DNA of 10,855 bases from CAYUCJ01 sp049282265 (lineage in GTDB: Bacteria; Desulfobacterota; DSM-4660; Desulfatiglandales; Desulfatiglandaceae), in NCBI GenBank assembly GCA_049282265.1, contig JBAPTR010000055.1, positions 1 to 10,855 of the forward strand. The letters are read 5' to 3'. The position numbers were made by a program, and so were the translations under genes. The notes beneath the pieces are model-generated. The model was not told the DNA's origin, ran no database searches, and saw only the letters and a program-made list of their open reading frames with translations. This document shows positions 1-7,409 of the stretch, in pieces (within the stretch, counting starts at the first letter, position 1; each line of letters opens with the position of its first letter).

Positions 1-1
1 G

Positions 2-73
2 CGCTACACCCCATTGATTTGCGTGCCCGTCCATGGGCACGATGATGACTTCTACGAAGTCATCAATGGTTAA
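2..73 (+). CDS. possible 3' end of an unidentified plus-strand gene (partial)
   Basis: A plus-strand frame is open from the window edge to a TAA at 71-73. It gives 23 residues ending HGHDDDFYEVING. Its codons are rich in G at position 1 and pyrimidine at position 3 (GTC, CAC, GAT, GAC, TTC, TAC, GTC, ATC), which looks coding. The fragment is too short to assign a family. The minus strand in the same codon register is also open, from 211 to the edge, but has no ATG, GTG or TTG before the GTG at 40-38, so I prefer the plus reading. The region also carries the inverted repeats at 11-69, which could produce a coding-like look by chance. Confidence 0.3.
   Translation, partial: RYTPLICVPVHGHDDDFYEVING
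11..69. repeat. nested perfect inverted repeats (three stems)
   Basis: Three perfect complementarities lie within 59 bases. CGTGCCC at 22-28 pairs with GGGCACG at 35-41 across a 6-base loop. TGATGACTTC at 43-52 pairs with GAAGTCATCA at 56-65 across a 3-base loop. CCATTGAT at 11-18 can pair with ATCAATGG at 62-69, an outer stem that competes with the base of the second hairpin. No T-run follows on either strand, so this is not a standard intrinsic terminator. The function is unknown. Confidence 0.65.
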
Positions 74-170
74 AAGGGCTTCACCGGATATGGAGCTATC
101 GGTGGGAGTATTGATGCAGAAAGATTGATCAAGAATGGGAGTTGAATCTTGAAAGATGGGATGAAGGTTT

Positions 171-208
171 CTCCCTGGGAGGAAGGCAAATGCCCTCCAC
201 CCCGGGAG
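171..208 (-). terminator. hairpin downstream of the rhodanese gene, possible transcription end
   Basis: Read on the minus strand, GGAGGGC (198-192) and GCCTTCC (187-181) form a 7-bp stem with one G-U pair and a 4-base loop. An outer CTCCC/GGGAG pair (208-204 with 175-171) can close it. It lies 15 bases beyond the rhodanese stop codon, where a terminator would be expected. A U-tract is missing, so factor-independent termination is doubtful. Confidence 0.3.
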
Positions 209-222
209 ATATCATGTCATAA

Positions 223-813
223 TTAGTACGGGTGCCACATCCTGAAATGGTAGGATGTATCCTCTTTGGATGGGCTTGAACGGTATTCCTTGATGTAAAA
301 AACGCCGGTAAACTGGTTTACGAACGGAAAACCCGCCTGTGCCCAGCCGACCACACCGCCGACATTCTTCTTGCCGTCCCGGGTGGTGCTTGAGACGCAG
401 TAGACATTCTTGTAACCATATTTATACAGGAAACCGGACACGTATTTCGCCCGATGGGAAGTACGGCACCAGACGTAGATCTGGGCGTTGGGGTCCTTGA
501 TCTTCTTGGTCAGGACATACATGTGGCCTGCTTGCATATGATCGGTTCCTTCGATATGGAAGGCATCGAACTCGGAGTCTGTCCGCACATCAAGCAGATA
601 AACCGTCTTGCGGTATGCCGGATCGGCCATCGCCTTTTGCCACACCTCATGCAGCTTGAACACATCGATCATATGGTTTGCGGGAATCTCCTTCACGAAA
701 CTTTCCCACACTTTATGTTCATTTGCCTTCAGTGTATCGTTCCCGGCAAAGGCAAGCCCCGCCGCACCCGCCACAAAGGCAACAGCAATCAACAACACGA
801 ATACCCTCTTCAT
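223..813 (-). CDS. secreted rhodanese-domain protein (sulfurtransferase-like)
   Basis: The product has 196 residues. Residues 1-23 form a signal peptide: MKR, a hydrophobic stretch, then AFA before GND, so the protein is probably periplasmic. A single rhodanese domain spans about residues 45-165. It has the LLDVRTDSEFDAFHIEG segment and an active-site loop C116-R-T-S-H-R121, close to the CxxxxR loop of active rhodaneses, so persulfide chemistry is plausible. The segment VGGVVGWAQAGFPFV matches the usual domain end. The ATG at 813 was chosen because AAAGGAGGT lies 6 bases upstream and the signal peptide begins there; a TTG at 891 is in frame but would add 26 non-signal residues. The gene appears monocistronic, with its own promoter at 914-942. 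The sulfur donor and acceptor are unknown. Single-domain secreted rhodaneses are common in deltaproteobacteria. Confidence 0.88.
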   Translation of the reverse strand: MKRVFVLLIAVAFVAGAAGLAFAGNDTLKANEHKVWESFVKEIPANHMIDVFKLHEVWQKAMADPAYRKTVYLLDVRTDSEFDAFHIEGTDHMQAGHMYVLTKKIKDPNAQIYVWCRTSHRAKYVSGFLYKYGYKNVYCVSSTTRDGKKNVGGVVGWAQAGFPFVNQFTGVFYIKEYRSSPSKEDTSYHFRMWHPY

Positions 814-819
814 TTTAAA

Positions 820-828
820 ACCTCCTTT
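820..828 (-). promoter_or_regulatory. strong ribosome binding site of the rhodanese gene
   Basis: AAAGGAGGT on the minus strand is a near-complete Shine-Dalgarno sequence, 6 bases before the ATG at 813-811. It decides the start. A second GGAGGTGG-like element lies farther upstream (about 879-886) in the same leader but has no ATG at a suitable distance. Confidence 0.8.
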
Positions 829-913
829 ACAATTGTGAATTTTAGTCAACAGCCTTTTCTGCTTTGCAGCCCCGTCACCACCTCCTTTCAAAGGGCTTTA
901 GGTTCTGACGAGC

Positions 914-942
914 AATATATTGCCTATCCAAAACTACGTCAA
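914..942 (-). promoter_or_regulatory. sigma70-type promoter of the rhodanese gene, with palindrome on the -10 box
   Basis: On the minus strand, TTGACG (942-937) and TATATT (919-914) are separated by exactly 17 bases. This is close to the -35/-10 consensus and points at the rhodanese gene. Transcription from it would give a leader of about 95 bases. The -10 hexamer lies inside a perfect 12-bp palindrome, GCAATATATTGC (912-923), which could be an operator or simply follow from the AT-rich -10 box. The element sits in the 149-base gap between the rhodanese start and the end of the acyl-CoA ligase gene. Confidence 0.65.
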
Positions 943-962
943 GGGATAAAATTGATGCACCA

Positions 963-2486
963 TCAGCCCGGGAAAGATTTTCGAAGGTTTTCTTTCCGGA
1001 CCTTTCCCATGGCGTTTTTCGGCAGCGAATCGAGGAAAAAGACCTGTTTCGGGCACTTGTACCCCGCCAGGTATTGCCTTGCAAAGGATATCAGGTCCTC
1101 CGGCTTTTCTCCATGCCCCCCGGCCTTCACCACCACGGCGGCTACGACCCGTTCCCCGAAATCCTCATCAGGGAGCCCGAATACCGCTGCCTCGTCCACT
1201 GCCTCATGCCTTTCCAGCACAGATTCCACTTCCTTGGGGTAAACGTTATACCCCCCTGAGATAATGAGTTCCTTGCACCGGCCCACCAGATTGAGCCGAA
1301 AATCATCATCCTTGGTCTGGTACCCCAGGTCGCCGGACTGCAGCCATCCTTGCTCAAGACTTTCCGCCGTCTTCTCCGGCATATTCCAATAGCCTTTAAA
1401 TACATTTTCACCCTTTATCCAGACCTCGCCCACCTCCCCGGGAGGGACATCACGCCCATCAGAAGCCACGACCCTGACGGAGATCCCCGGCAGCGGATAC
1501 CCCACGCTCCCGGGGATTCTTCGATCCGGATCCAGCGGGTTGGATGTAATCATCTGGGCCTCGGTCATCCCGTACCGTTCCAGTATCCTGAAACCGGTGG
1601 CTTCCTCGAATTCCCTGAAAAGATTCTCCGAAAGGGGGGCGGACCCGCTTATAAAGACCCGCATGTTCCTGAGATCGGGCTTCACTGTTTCCCATTGGTG
1701 CAAGAGGCGATGGTAGATGGTCGGGACCGCCATGAATATGGTGATCTTTTCTTTGTCCAAGGCCTTCAGCGTCTTGACGGGATCGAATCTTTCGAGCATA
1801 TACACGGTGGAACCCGCGTGAAGCGCGCCATGCATGGCAACCACCAGACCGTGTACGTGAAAAAGGGGGAGAACATGCAGGAGCCTGTCCCTGCCCGTCC
1901 ACCCCCATGCCGCCTGAAGTGCCATCATATTGGAAACCAGATTCCGGTGGGTAATGACGGCCCCCTTGGATCTTCCGGTCGTTCCGGAGGTATAGCAAAT
2001 CATGGCGCCATCATCACCCCCGGCGGGATAGTCCCGGCAATCCCCGTCTTCCACTTTCGCCGCGTTTGCTACGAGCGGCGGAGACCCGTCCGGGCCCTCG
2101 GCATCCGTGCAAAAGATGCGCGTGTCCGTGACTGCCCTGACCGCACTCCGGACCCGCTCGAATCGCTCCTGGTCGGTGATGAGCAGCGAAGCCCCTGAGT
2201 CGGAGAGGAAATAGGCGACCTCTTCAGGGGTGTAGGCAGGGTTCAACGGAACGGTCATGGCACCGACGGCAAGGTCAGCCAAATGGACAAACAGGAAATC
2301 CATCCCCTTGGGAAGCAAAATGGCAATGCGGTCACCTTTTCCTGCTCCGATGTATTTCAGTAGTCTGGCATATTGTGCAACACCGCGGTCAACGTCCAAA
2401 AAGGAATAGGTACGCCCGCTGAAAGCAATGGCTGCTTTCTCACCGAAACCGGCGGCTGATTCAGACAGAATCCTTGCGAGATTCAT
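963..2486 (-). CDS. acyl-CoA ligase, malonyl-CoA synthetase (MatB/ACSF3)-like
   Basis: The 507-residue protein belongs to the acyl-adenylate-forming (ANL) family, which joins a carboxylic acid to CoA at the expense of ATP (to AMP and PPi). Visible motifs (507-residue numbering) are the P-loop YTSGTTGRSKG (165-175), the adenine-site ERYGMTEA (303-310), SGDLG (384-388), the hinge GRCKE (402-406), the SGGYNVYPKEVE core (410-421) and the C-terminal catalytic lysine K495 in NAMGKVRKE. Features shared with malonyl-CoA synthetases as I recall them are LPLFHVHGL, VPTIYHR with R260, the Arg of ERYGMTE (R304), SNPLDPDRR, and a length near 505. In MatB those two arginines hold the distal carboxylate. 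A monocarboxylic substrate cannot be excluded. The ATG at 2486 was chosen over that at 2504 because AGAGAGG lies 8 bases upstream. The gene is co-oriented with leuB, with a 133-base gap between them. Confidence 0.85.
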   Translation of the reverse strand: MNLARILSESAAGFGEKAAIAFSGRTYSFLDVDRGVAQYARLLKYIGAGKGDRIAILLPKGMDFLFVHLADLAVGAMTVPLNPAYTPEEVAYFLSDSGASLLITDQERFERVRSAVRAVTDTRIFCTDAEGPDGSPPLVANAAKVEDGDCRDYPAGGDDGAMICYTSGTTGRSKGAVITHRNLVSNMMALQAAWGWTGRDRLLHVLPLFHVHGLVVAMHGALHAGSTVYMLERFDPVKTLKALDKEKITIFMAVPTIYHRLLHQWETVKPDLRNMRVFISGSAPLSENLFREFEEATGFRILERYGMTEAQMITSNPLDPDRRIPGSVGYPLPGISVRVVASDGRDVPPGEVGEVWIKGENVFKGYWNMPEKTAESLEQGWLQSGDLGYQTKDDDFRLNLVGRCKELIISGGYNVYPKEVESVLERHEAVDEAAVFGLPDEDFGERVVAAVVVKAGGHGEKPEDLISFARQYLAGYKCPKQVFFLDSLPKNAMGKVRKENLRKSFPG

Positions 2487-2555
2487 GAAAAAGGCCTCTC
2501 TCATTGGGGTTTATCCGAAACAGCTCAATGCAAAGGGGTTGGGGGCTTCCGACAC

Positions 2556-2606
2556 CAAAGGTCTTAAATAATAAACCTTACAAATAGAATGATATATAGA
2601 CCTTTG
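2556..2606. repeat. 9-bp perfect inverted repeat with AT-rich 33-bp spacer
   Basis: CAAAGGTCT (2556-2564) is matched by AGACCTTTG (2598-2606). The spacer is almost wholly A and T and contains TATTAT on the minus strand, a possible -10 element for the acyl-CoA ligase gene, although no good -35 box sits 16-18 bases away. The repeat lies between leuB and the ligase gene. The half-site spacing suits two operator half-sites or a weak stem-loop. No T-run follows for a terminator. Confidence 0.5.
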
Positions 2607-2619
2607 AAAGCCGGATGCG

Positions 2620-3699
2620 CTATTTCATCAGGTATTCGACGATGGCATCACCCATCTCTTTGGTGGTAACGGCTTTGGATTTGTCCGTTGCGATGTCCGG
2701 AGTGTAGATGCCTGCTTCAAGGACATCGGAGATGGCTTTTTCAATGGCGTCCGAGGCTTCACCGAGATCCAGACTGTAGCGGAGCATCATGGCGGCTGAA
2801 AGGATCTGGGCGATGGGGTTGGCGATGCCCATTCCCGCGATATCCGGTGCGGAGCCGCCTGCCGGTTCGTAGAGGCCGAACCCGTCCGCGTTCAGGCTGG
2901 CAGATGCGAGCAGTCCCATGGAACCGGACAGCATGGCGCATTCGTCGGAGATGATGTCACCGAACATGTTTCCGCATAGCAGGACGTCAAACTGACGGGG
3001 ATCTTTCACCAGCTGCATGGTTGCGTTGTCCACGTAGATGTGCTCCAGTTCCACGTCTTCGTACTCTTTGGCAACTTCGGTGACCACTTCCCGCCAGAAG
3101 ACCATGGTGGTGAGAACATTTGCCTTATCCACAGAGGTTACCTTTTTATTTCTCTTCCGCGCCGCGTCAAAGGCATTCCGGGCAATTCTCTCGATTTCCG
3201 CACGCGTATAGACCATGGTGTCAAAGGCCTTTTCAGAAGGGCCTTCGCCTACCCTGCCTTTTGGTTCACCAAAATAGATGCCGCCGGTGAGTTCACGCAC
3301 GCAGAGGATGTCAAACCCGTCCCCGACAATGTCGGGCCGGAGCGGACATGCGGCCCTGAGAGACTTGAAAACTTTTGCGGGCCTTAAGTTGCAGTGAAGC
3401 GCAAAGTGCTTTCGAAGGGGAAGGAGGGCGCCACGCTCAGGCTGCTTCTCGGGGGCCAGATTTTCCCACTTGGGCCCGCCCACGGAACCAAACAGGATGG
3501 AATCGCTGCGCTCACATATCTTCAAGGTGCTTTCAGGGAGTGCTTCACCGTGGTTATCAATTGCGACCCCGCCCACATCGGCAAATTCATACTCAAGCCT
3601 GAAGTTAAATTTTTCCTGGGCCGCTCCCAAGACCTTAATCGCCTCAGCCATGACCTCCGGACCTATACCGTCACCGGCAAGTACCGCGATTTTCTTCAT
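2620..3699 (-). CDS. leuB: 3-isopropylmalate dehydrogenase
   Basis: The 359-residue protein is full length for LeuB, the cytoplasmic NAD-dependent enzyme that oxidises and decarboxylates 3-isopropylmalate in leucine synthesis. It begins KKIAVLAGDGIGPEV, typical of the family. Substrate and metal residues are in place (359-residue numbering): R96 and R106 in LLPLRKHFALHCNLRP, R135 in VRELTGGIYFGE, Y142, K192 in VDKANVL, D224 in YVDNATMQL, and D248 and D252 in NMFGDIISDECAML, the family signature. GSAPDIAG (285-292 in the slightly longer frame) matches the NAD-site region. The ATG at 3699 has AAGAGGT about 8 bases upstream; an in-frame GTG at 3708 has no such site. No leuA, leuC or leuD is in the window. 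Tartrate or isocitrate dehydrogenase relatives are less likely given the substrate-loop sequence. Confidence 0.95.
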   Translation of the reverse strand: MKKIAVLAGDGIGPEVMAEAIKVLGAAQEKFNFRLEYEFADVGGVAIDNHGEALPESTLKICERSDSILFGSVGGPKWENLAPEKQPERGALLPLRKHFALHCNLRPAKVFKSLRAACPLRPDIVGDGFDILCVRELTGGIYFGEPKGRVGEGPSEKAFDTMVYTRAEIERIARNAFDAARKRNKKVTSVDKANVLTTMVFWREVVTEVAKEYEDVELEHIYVDNATMQLVKDPRQFDVLLCGNMFGDIISDECAMLSGSMGLLASASLNADGFGLYEPAGGSAPDIAGMGIANPIAQILSAAMMLRYSLDLGEASDAIEKAISDVLEAGIYTPDIATDKSKAVTTKEMGDAIVEYLMK

Positions 3700-4075
3700 A
3701 AGCCACACCTCTTAATGGACAGTGTTACACATATTTGGTTGATAAGACTTAGCTCCTTCGGAGATGGAGTGTGGAAAAATTGCTCTTGTAAGTCAAGGAG
3801 AAAAGCGGCGCAGTATTATGATAGTTGAAGTTTCACCGGACCTGCGTCCTCTGAAATCACACGAAAACGCGCAGCAAGGTATCAACAAAAAAGTTTCTCA
3901 GGAGAGTGTCCTGCGTAGCGCAAACGGCGTCGAAATCACAAAATAAAACCCCGCTCGCTTGATATTTCCATTCTAATCCCTTAATGTTAAAGCTAATGCG
4001 ACGAGGTCCACGAAACATGTCAACACCGCAGTAGTCGATAATGATTTGATTTGCCGGAAAGCTTAAGGAAAGATC
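3700..4075. other. 376-base divergent intergenic region with one doubtful small open frame
   Basis: This region separates leuB (leftward) from the MFS gene (rightward) and must hold both promoters. A plus-strand frame from ATG 3818 to TAA 3946 would encode 42 residues (MIVEVSPDLRPLKSHE at the start, VEITK at the end). An AAGGAG lies about 16 bases before that ATG, too far for a good ribosome site. An in-frame ATG at 3764 would give 60 residues. The codons look plausible, but I recognise no family; it could be a small gene, a gene remnant or chance. Otherwise I see only weak promoter-like sequence. Confidence 0.25.
3959..3987 (+). promoter_or_regulatory. candidate sigma70-type promoter for the MFS gene
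   Basis: TTGATA (3959-3964) and TAATGT (3982-3987) are 17 bases apart. The -35 matches five of six consensus bases. The -10 matches three of six, including the conserved T, A and final T. It lies about 90 bases before the MFS start and points the right way. It is a weak call made by eye. Confidence 0.3.
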
Positions 4076-5275
4076 ATGACTGATAAATCCTGCCCGATCC
4101 CGGAATCGTTCAGAGATATGATCGGGACGATTATTTTTTTAACACTGCTTTTTTTCCTTACCTTCATAAGCCGATTCATTTTTGCACCCTTGATGCCCAC
4201 CATTGTTCGTGATTTGAGTATTACGTCCGGTCAGGCGGGTTCCGTCTTTCTGATCGCTTCGCTGGGTGTCTTTATCGGCTCCCTCAGCTCCGGATTCGTT
4301 TCCTCCAGAATCAACCATCGAGGCAACCTGGTGGTCGCGATGTTCGCCGCAGGCCTCGCCATGTTCCTGTGCACAACCGTGGTTTCCCTCTGGACGATTC
4401 GCATCACCATGCTGGTTCTAGGAATCGCCGCAGGCCTCAATCTACCGTCCAATATGGCCATCTTGACCGCCATCGTGAGCCGCCGGGACTGGGGAAAGGC
4501 CCTGGCTATTCAACAGATTGCACCACCCCTGAGCCTTGTCCTGGGGCCCCTGCTTACGGTCCTCTTCCTGTCATGGTTCTCCTGGCGGATGCCCCTTATC
4601 TTTATCGCGATCTTTACCATTGCCGTCGGGTTTTTCCTGATGCGGTTCGGAAAATTCGGTGATTTCCCTGGAGACCCAATCAGCCTTTCCTCCGCCAGGG
4701 CCATCCTCTCCATGAGATCCTTCTGGATCATGGTAATCCTCTTTGCCCTTGGAATGGGAGGTCAGGTCGGGGTGTACACCATGCTTCCGCTCTACCTCGT
4801 GACCGAGCGGGGCCTTGATGCTGAACTGGCCAATACCTTGATCGGTCTCGCTCAAATCTCCGCATTGTTCATGACCTTTTTAGGGGGATGGGTCTCGGAC
4901 AGGATCGGGGAGAAGCGGGCGATTGTCTTGTTTCTGGTCCTGTCAGGGTTTGTAAACATCATGCTCGGGCTTTCATCCGGGTTATGGCTTAAAGTGGCCA
5001 TTTTTCTACAGCCCGCGCTGTTCGTCTGCTTTTTCCCGGCCGGGTTTGCCGCCCTTTCCCGGATCGTCCAGCCCAATATGCGCAGCATTGCGGCCGCTCT
5101 GGCTCCGCCCACAGCCTTCATTCTAGGCGGAGGGCTTTTTCCGGCCGTGCTTGGCTACATGGGGCAGGCCTTTACGTTCGGGCTTGGTATTTCTCTGTCG
5201 GGCATTGTTATCGCAGTAGGCTCCCTGCTCGCTCTCCTTTTATCTCTGCTCGACAAGATGGAGGAAGGCTGCTGA
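4076..5275 (+). CDS. major facilitator superfamily transporter
   Basis: The 399-residue, strongly hydrophobic protein has about twelve predicted membrane segments (roughly 16-36, 56-74, 85-105, 108-130, 142-165, 170-190, 215-240, 252-272, 282-302, 305-327, 337-360, 368-392). The cytoplasmic loops 2-3 and 8-9 carry the MFS motif-A pattern: SGFVSSRINHRG (72-83), degenerate, and GGWVSDRIGEKRA (270-282), well kept. The halves are joined by a loop near 190-212. It is an inner-membrane secondary transporter whose substrate cannot be read from sequence. Its position before acyl-CoA dehydrogenase and etf genes suggests an organic acid, but a 151-base gap follows, so co-transcription is uncertain. The ATG at 4076 is supported by AAGGAA about 5 bases upstream. 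Confidence 0.88.
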   Translation: MTDKSCPIPESFRDMIGTIIFLTLLFFLTFISRFIFAPLMPTIVRDLSITSGQAGSVFLIASLGVFIGSLSSGFVSSRINHRGNLVVAMFAAGLAMFLCTTVVSLWTIRITMLVLGIAAGLNLPSNMAILTAIVSRRDWGKALAIQQIAPPLSLVLGPLLTVLFLSWFSWRMPLIFIAIFTIAVGFFLMRFGKFGDFPGDPISLSSARAILSMRSFWIMVILFALGMGGQVGVYTMLPLYLVTERGLDAELANTLIGLAQISALFMTFLGGWVSDRIGEKRAIVLFLVLSGFVNIMLGLSSGLWLKVAIFLQPALFVCFFPAGFAALSRIVQPNMRSIAAALAPPTAFILGGGLFPAVLGYMGQAFTFGLGISLSGIVIAVGSLLALLLSLLDKMEEGC

Positions 5276-5426
5276 GCTCTCCATGAGGGAACTCTTATCA
5301 GGTCTTATGGTAAAGGATGGGTCTTGACTATTTCAAGAGATCCTGCTACCTCACCTTATGCCGTTGTGTGGAGAAATCACCCGCTCCTGAAGCCAATGCC
5401 CCGGAGATCAAACAGAAACACATACC

Positions 5427-6569
5427 ATGGACACACTCCTGTCAGAAAAAAATCGGGCCGTTCGCCGCTCCGTTCGTTCCTTCTGTGACGAGGAAGTCTA
5501 CCCCATTGCCAGGGAAATCGACCGTGAAGCCTCTTTCCCCTGGGAGGTAGTGGAAAAAATGGGCAAACTGGGTTACTTCGGCGTCCAGGTCCCCAAAGAA
5601 CTGGGTGGGGCCGGCCTGGATACCATGAGCTATGTCCTTGTCATAGAAGAAATATCCAAGGCCTGCGCAAGCCTGGGATTGTGCGTGACCGTTCACAACA
5701 GCGTGGCGGTCTTCCCCATCCTGACCTTTGGAAATGAAGAACAAAAACGCAAATGGATTCCACCGCTTGCCCGGGGTGAAAAAATAGGGGCCTTTTGTCT
5801 CACCGAGCCCAATGCAGGCTCTGATGCTTCTGCCATCGAGGCTACAGCCATTCGCCGGGGGGACCGTTATACCATCAATGCCAACAAGGTATTTGTAACC
5901 AATGGCGGTGTTGCTGATATCTGCCTGATCTTTGCGCGGACAGACCCGGAAGCAGGCGCAAAAGGGATAAGCGTCGTCGTGGCGGAAAGGGGAACCCCCG
6001 GTTTTGTGGTCGGAGACCTTGAGGACCTGTGCGGTATGCGTGCCAATCCGGTCACCTCCATCAGGCTCTATGACTGCACCGTACCCTTGAAGAACCTGGT
6101 TGGCAAGGAAGGCATGGGGCTCAAGATAGGGCTGGCGGCTCTGGATATCGGAAGGACCGGGATTGCGGCCCAGGCCGTGGGCATTGCCCAGGCGGCGCTC
6201 GAGGAAGCCGTCAAATACTCACGGCAACGTCGGCAATTCGGTGTGCCCATCGCAAGACACCAGGCCATCGCCGCTATGATAGCGGATATGGCAACGCAGG
6301 TAGATGCCGCCCGGCTCATGGTTTACCGGTCCGCCACATTGAGAGACAGGGACAAGCCCTTCTCCCAGGCATCCGCCATGGCCAAACTTTTTGCCTCGGA
6401 AACATCTACGAAGGTCACCGACATGGCTGTCCAGATCCACGGCGGCTACGGCTACTCCAGACTCTATCCTGTAGAACGTTATTATCGGGATGCAAGGGTG
6501 ACCCGGATCTATGAAGGGACGTCCGAGATCCATCGAATGGTCATTTCAAAGGGAATTTTGGGAGGATGA
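5427..6569 (+). CDS. acyl-CoA dehydrogenase (short-chain/butyryl type)
   Basis: The 380-residue flavoprotein has the usual length and layout: an N-terminal helical domain to about 115, a beta domain with CLTEPNAGSD (124-133, family signature 1) to about 225, and a C-terminal helical domain with SRQRRQFGVP (265-274) and QIHGGYGYSRLYPVER (336-351). The catalytic base is probably E363 in IYEGTSEIHR, the place it occupies in short-chain, butyryl-CoA and glutaryl-CoA dehydrogenases. It should introduce or reduce an alpha-beta double bond in an acyl-CoA, with electrons exchanged through Etf. The stop overlaps the etfB start (ATGA), so the two are probably translationally coupled and the partner Etf is the next two genes. 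The exact acyl chain is not readable. No strong ribosome site precedes the ATG at 5427. Confidence 0.93.
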   Translation: MDTLLSEKNRAVRRSVRSFCDEEVYPIAREIDREASFPWEVVEKMGKLGYFGVQVPKELGGAGLDTMSYVLVIEEISKACASLGLCVTVHNSVAVFPILTFGNEEQKRKWIPPLARGEKIGAFCLTEPNAGSDASAIEATAIRRGDRYTINANKVFVTNGGVADICLIFARTDPEAGAKGISVVVAERGTPGFVVGDLEDLCGMRANPVTSIRLYDCTVPLKNLVGKEGMGLKIGLAALDIGRTGIAAQAVGIAQAALEEAVKYSRQRRQFGVPIARHQAIAAMIADMATQVDAARLMVYRSATLRDRDKPFSQASAMAKLFASETSTKVTDMAVQIHGGYGYSRLYPVERYYRDARVTRIYEGTSEIHRMVISKGILGG

Positions 6570-7354
6570 GCGATTTGGCCATGGGGTCCAATAAAACAAT
6601 TGTATGCATCAAACCTGTAGCCCTATCGGCCTCCGGCGGCGCAGCACGATCAGCGGATTCGTATGAACTCAACCCCTTTGATCGCCCGGCCCTGGAGGTT
6701 GCCCTGCAGATGAAAGAAAAACGCGGCAGCCCTGTTATTGTCCTTGCCATGGGACCCGAGCCATCCGCTTTTGTACTCAACGAGGCCATGGCCATGGGCG
6801 CCGACGCAGGCATACTCCTGTGCGATCGTGCATTAGCAGGGTCTGATACCCTTGCGACATCCACCGCGCTGGGAACCGCCATTCAGAACCTTCGCCCTTT
6901 TGATCTCCTCCTGTTCGGAACAAGATCCTCTGACAGCGATACAGGGCATGTAGGGCCCCAGACGGCGGAGCTTCTTGACCTGCCCCTCGTAACAGGGGTC
7001 TATTCCATTGACACCCTGGAAAACGGCCTGCGTGTTGAACGCAGGATTGACGATTTCAGGGAGGAGTACGAAGTGCCTTTCCCTGCCGCCCTTACTATCC
7101 AGTCCGGATCAGTGCGGCCGCGAGACATAGGCCTTCTGGAAATGGTCCCTGCCTTTGAAGAAAAAGAACTCCTAACATGGCGTCTCAAAGATTTGGGGTT
7201 ATCCCCGGAGAGCGTTGGGGAACCCGGTTCCGCCACTGCTGTTATTTCATTGTCAAAAGCACAAAGGGCGAGAACGTGCGAATTCCTGACCGGGTCAAAT
7301 GAAGAACAGGTGGACCGTTTACTAAGCCGTTTACTTGCATCAGGCCTCTTGTAA
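6566..7354 (+). CDS. etfB: electron transfer flavoprotein subunit beta
   Basis: The 262-residue protein is full length for EtfB. It has the N-terminal nucleotide-binding core (TIVCIKPV at 11-18, ELNPFDRPALEVALQMK at 34-50, AMAMGAD at 75-81), the loop SSDSDTGHVGPQTAE (121-135) that contacts AMP or the second FAD, and the VERRIDDFREEYEVPFPAAL segment (157-176) corresponding to the EtfB signature. With EtfA it forms the soluble heterodimer that takes electrons from acyl-CoA dehydrogenase. The DTxxVGP loop resembles EtfB of anaerobic bacteria more than the DDDCNQTGQ loop of mitochondrial-type EtfB. The ATG at 6566 overlaps the upstream stop but has GGAGG directly abutting it (no spacer). An ATG at 6581 is the alternative start and would drop five residues. 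A 55-base gap follows before etfA. Confidence 0.93.
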   Translation: MSDLAMGSNKTIVCIKPVALSASGGAARSADSYELNPFDRPALEVALQMKEKRGSPVIVLAMGPEPSAFVLNEAMAMGADAGILLCDRALAGSDTLATSTALGTAIQNLRPFDLLLFGTRSSDSDTGHVGPQTAELLDLPLVTGVYSIDTLENGLRVERRIDDFREEYEVPFPAALTIQSGSVRPRDIGLLEMVPAFEEKELLTWRLKDLGLSPESVGEPGSATAVISLSKAQRARTCEFLTGSNEEQVDRLLSRLLASGLL

Positions 7355-7409
7355 GACAAACCTTGGAGAGGAATCTTTTCCGGGGGCAACCCACCGAGAT
7401 TGCGTAAGA

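Noticed and set aside
1..211. Minus-strand open frame from 211 to the left edge (ending DDFVEVIIVPMDGHANQWGVA)
   Set aside because: The protein-like text is tempting, but there is no ATG, GTG or TTG before the GTG at 40-38. Much of the likeness comes from the palindrome shared with the plus strand. The sequence left of the window is needed to decide.
454..1242. A 262-codon plus-strand open frame across the rhodanese gene, its promoter and the ligase 3' end
   Set aside because: It spans two real genes and their intergenic promoter on the other strand, and its translation shows no domain.
1350..2198. A 282-codon plus-strand open frame opposite the acyl-CoA ligase gene
   Set aside because: The opposite strand encodes a ligase with all family motifs. 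The plus frame has no recognisable domain and an unnatural His/Arg/Pro-rich composition, so it is a shadow of the real gene.
5324..5352. TTGACT as a -35 box for the acyl-CoA dehydrogenase gene
   Set aside because: The hexamer 17 bases downstream is TACCTC, which is a poor -10 box. No better partner is seen, so no promoter is called in 5276-5426.
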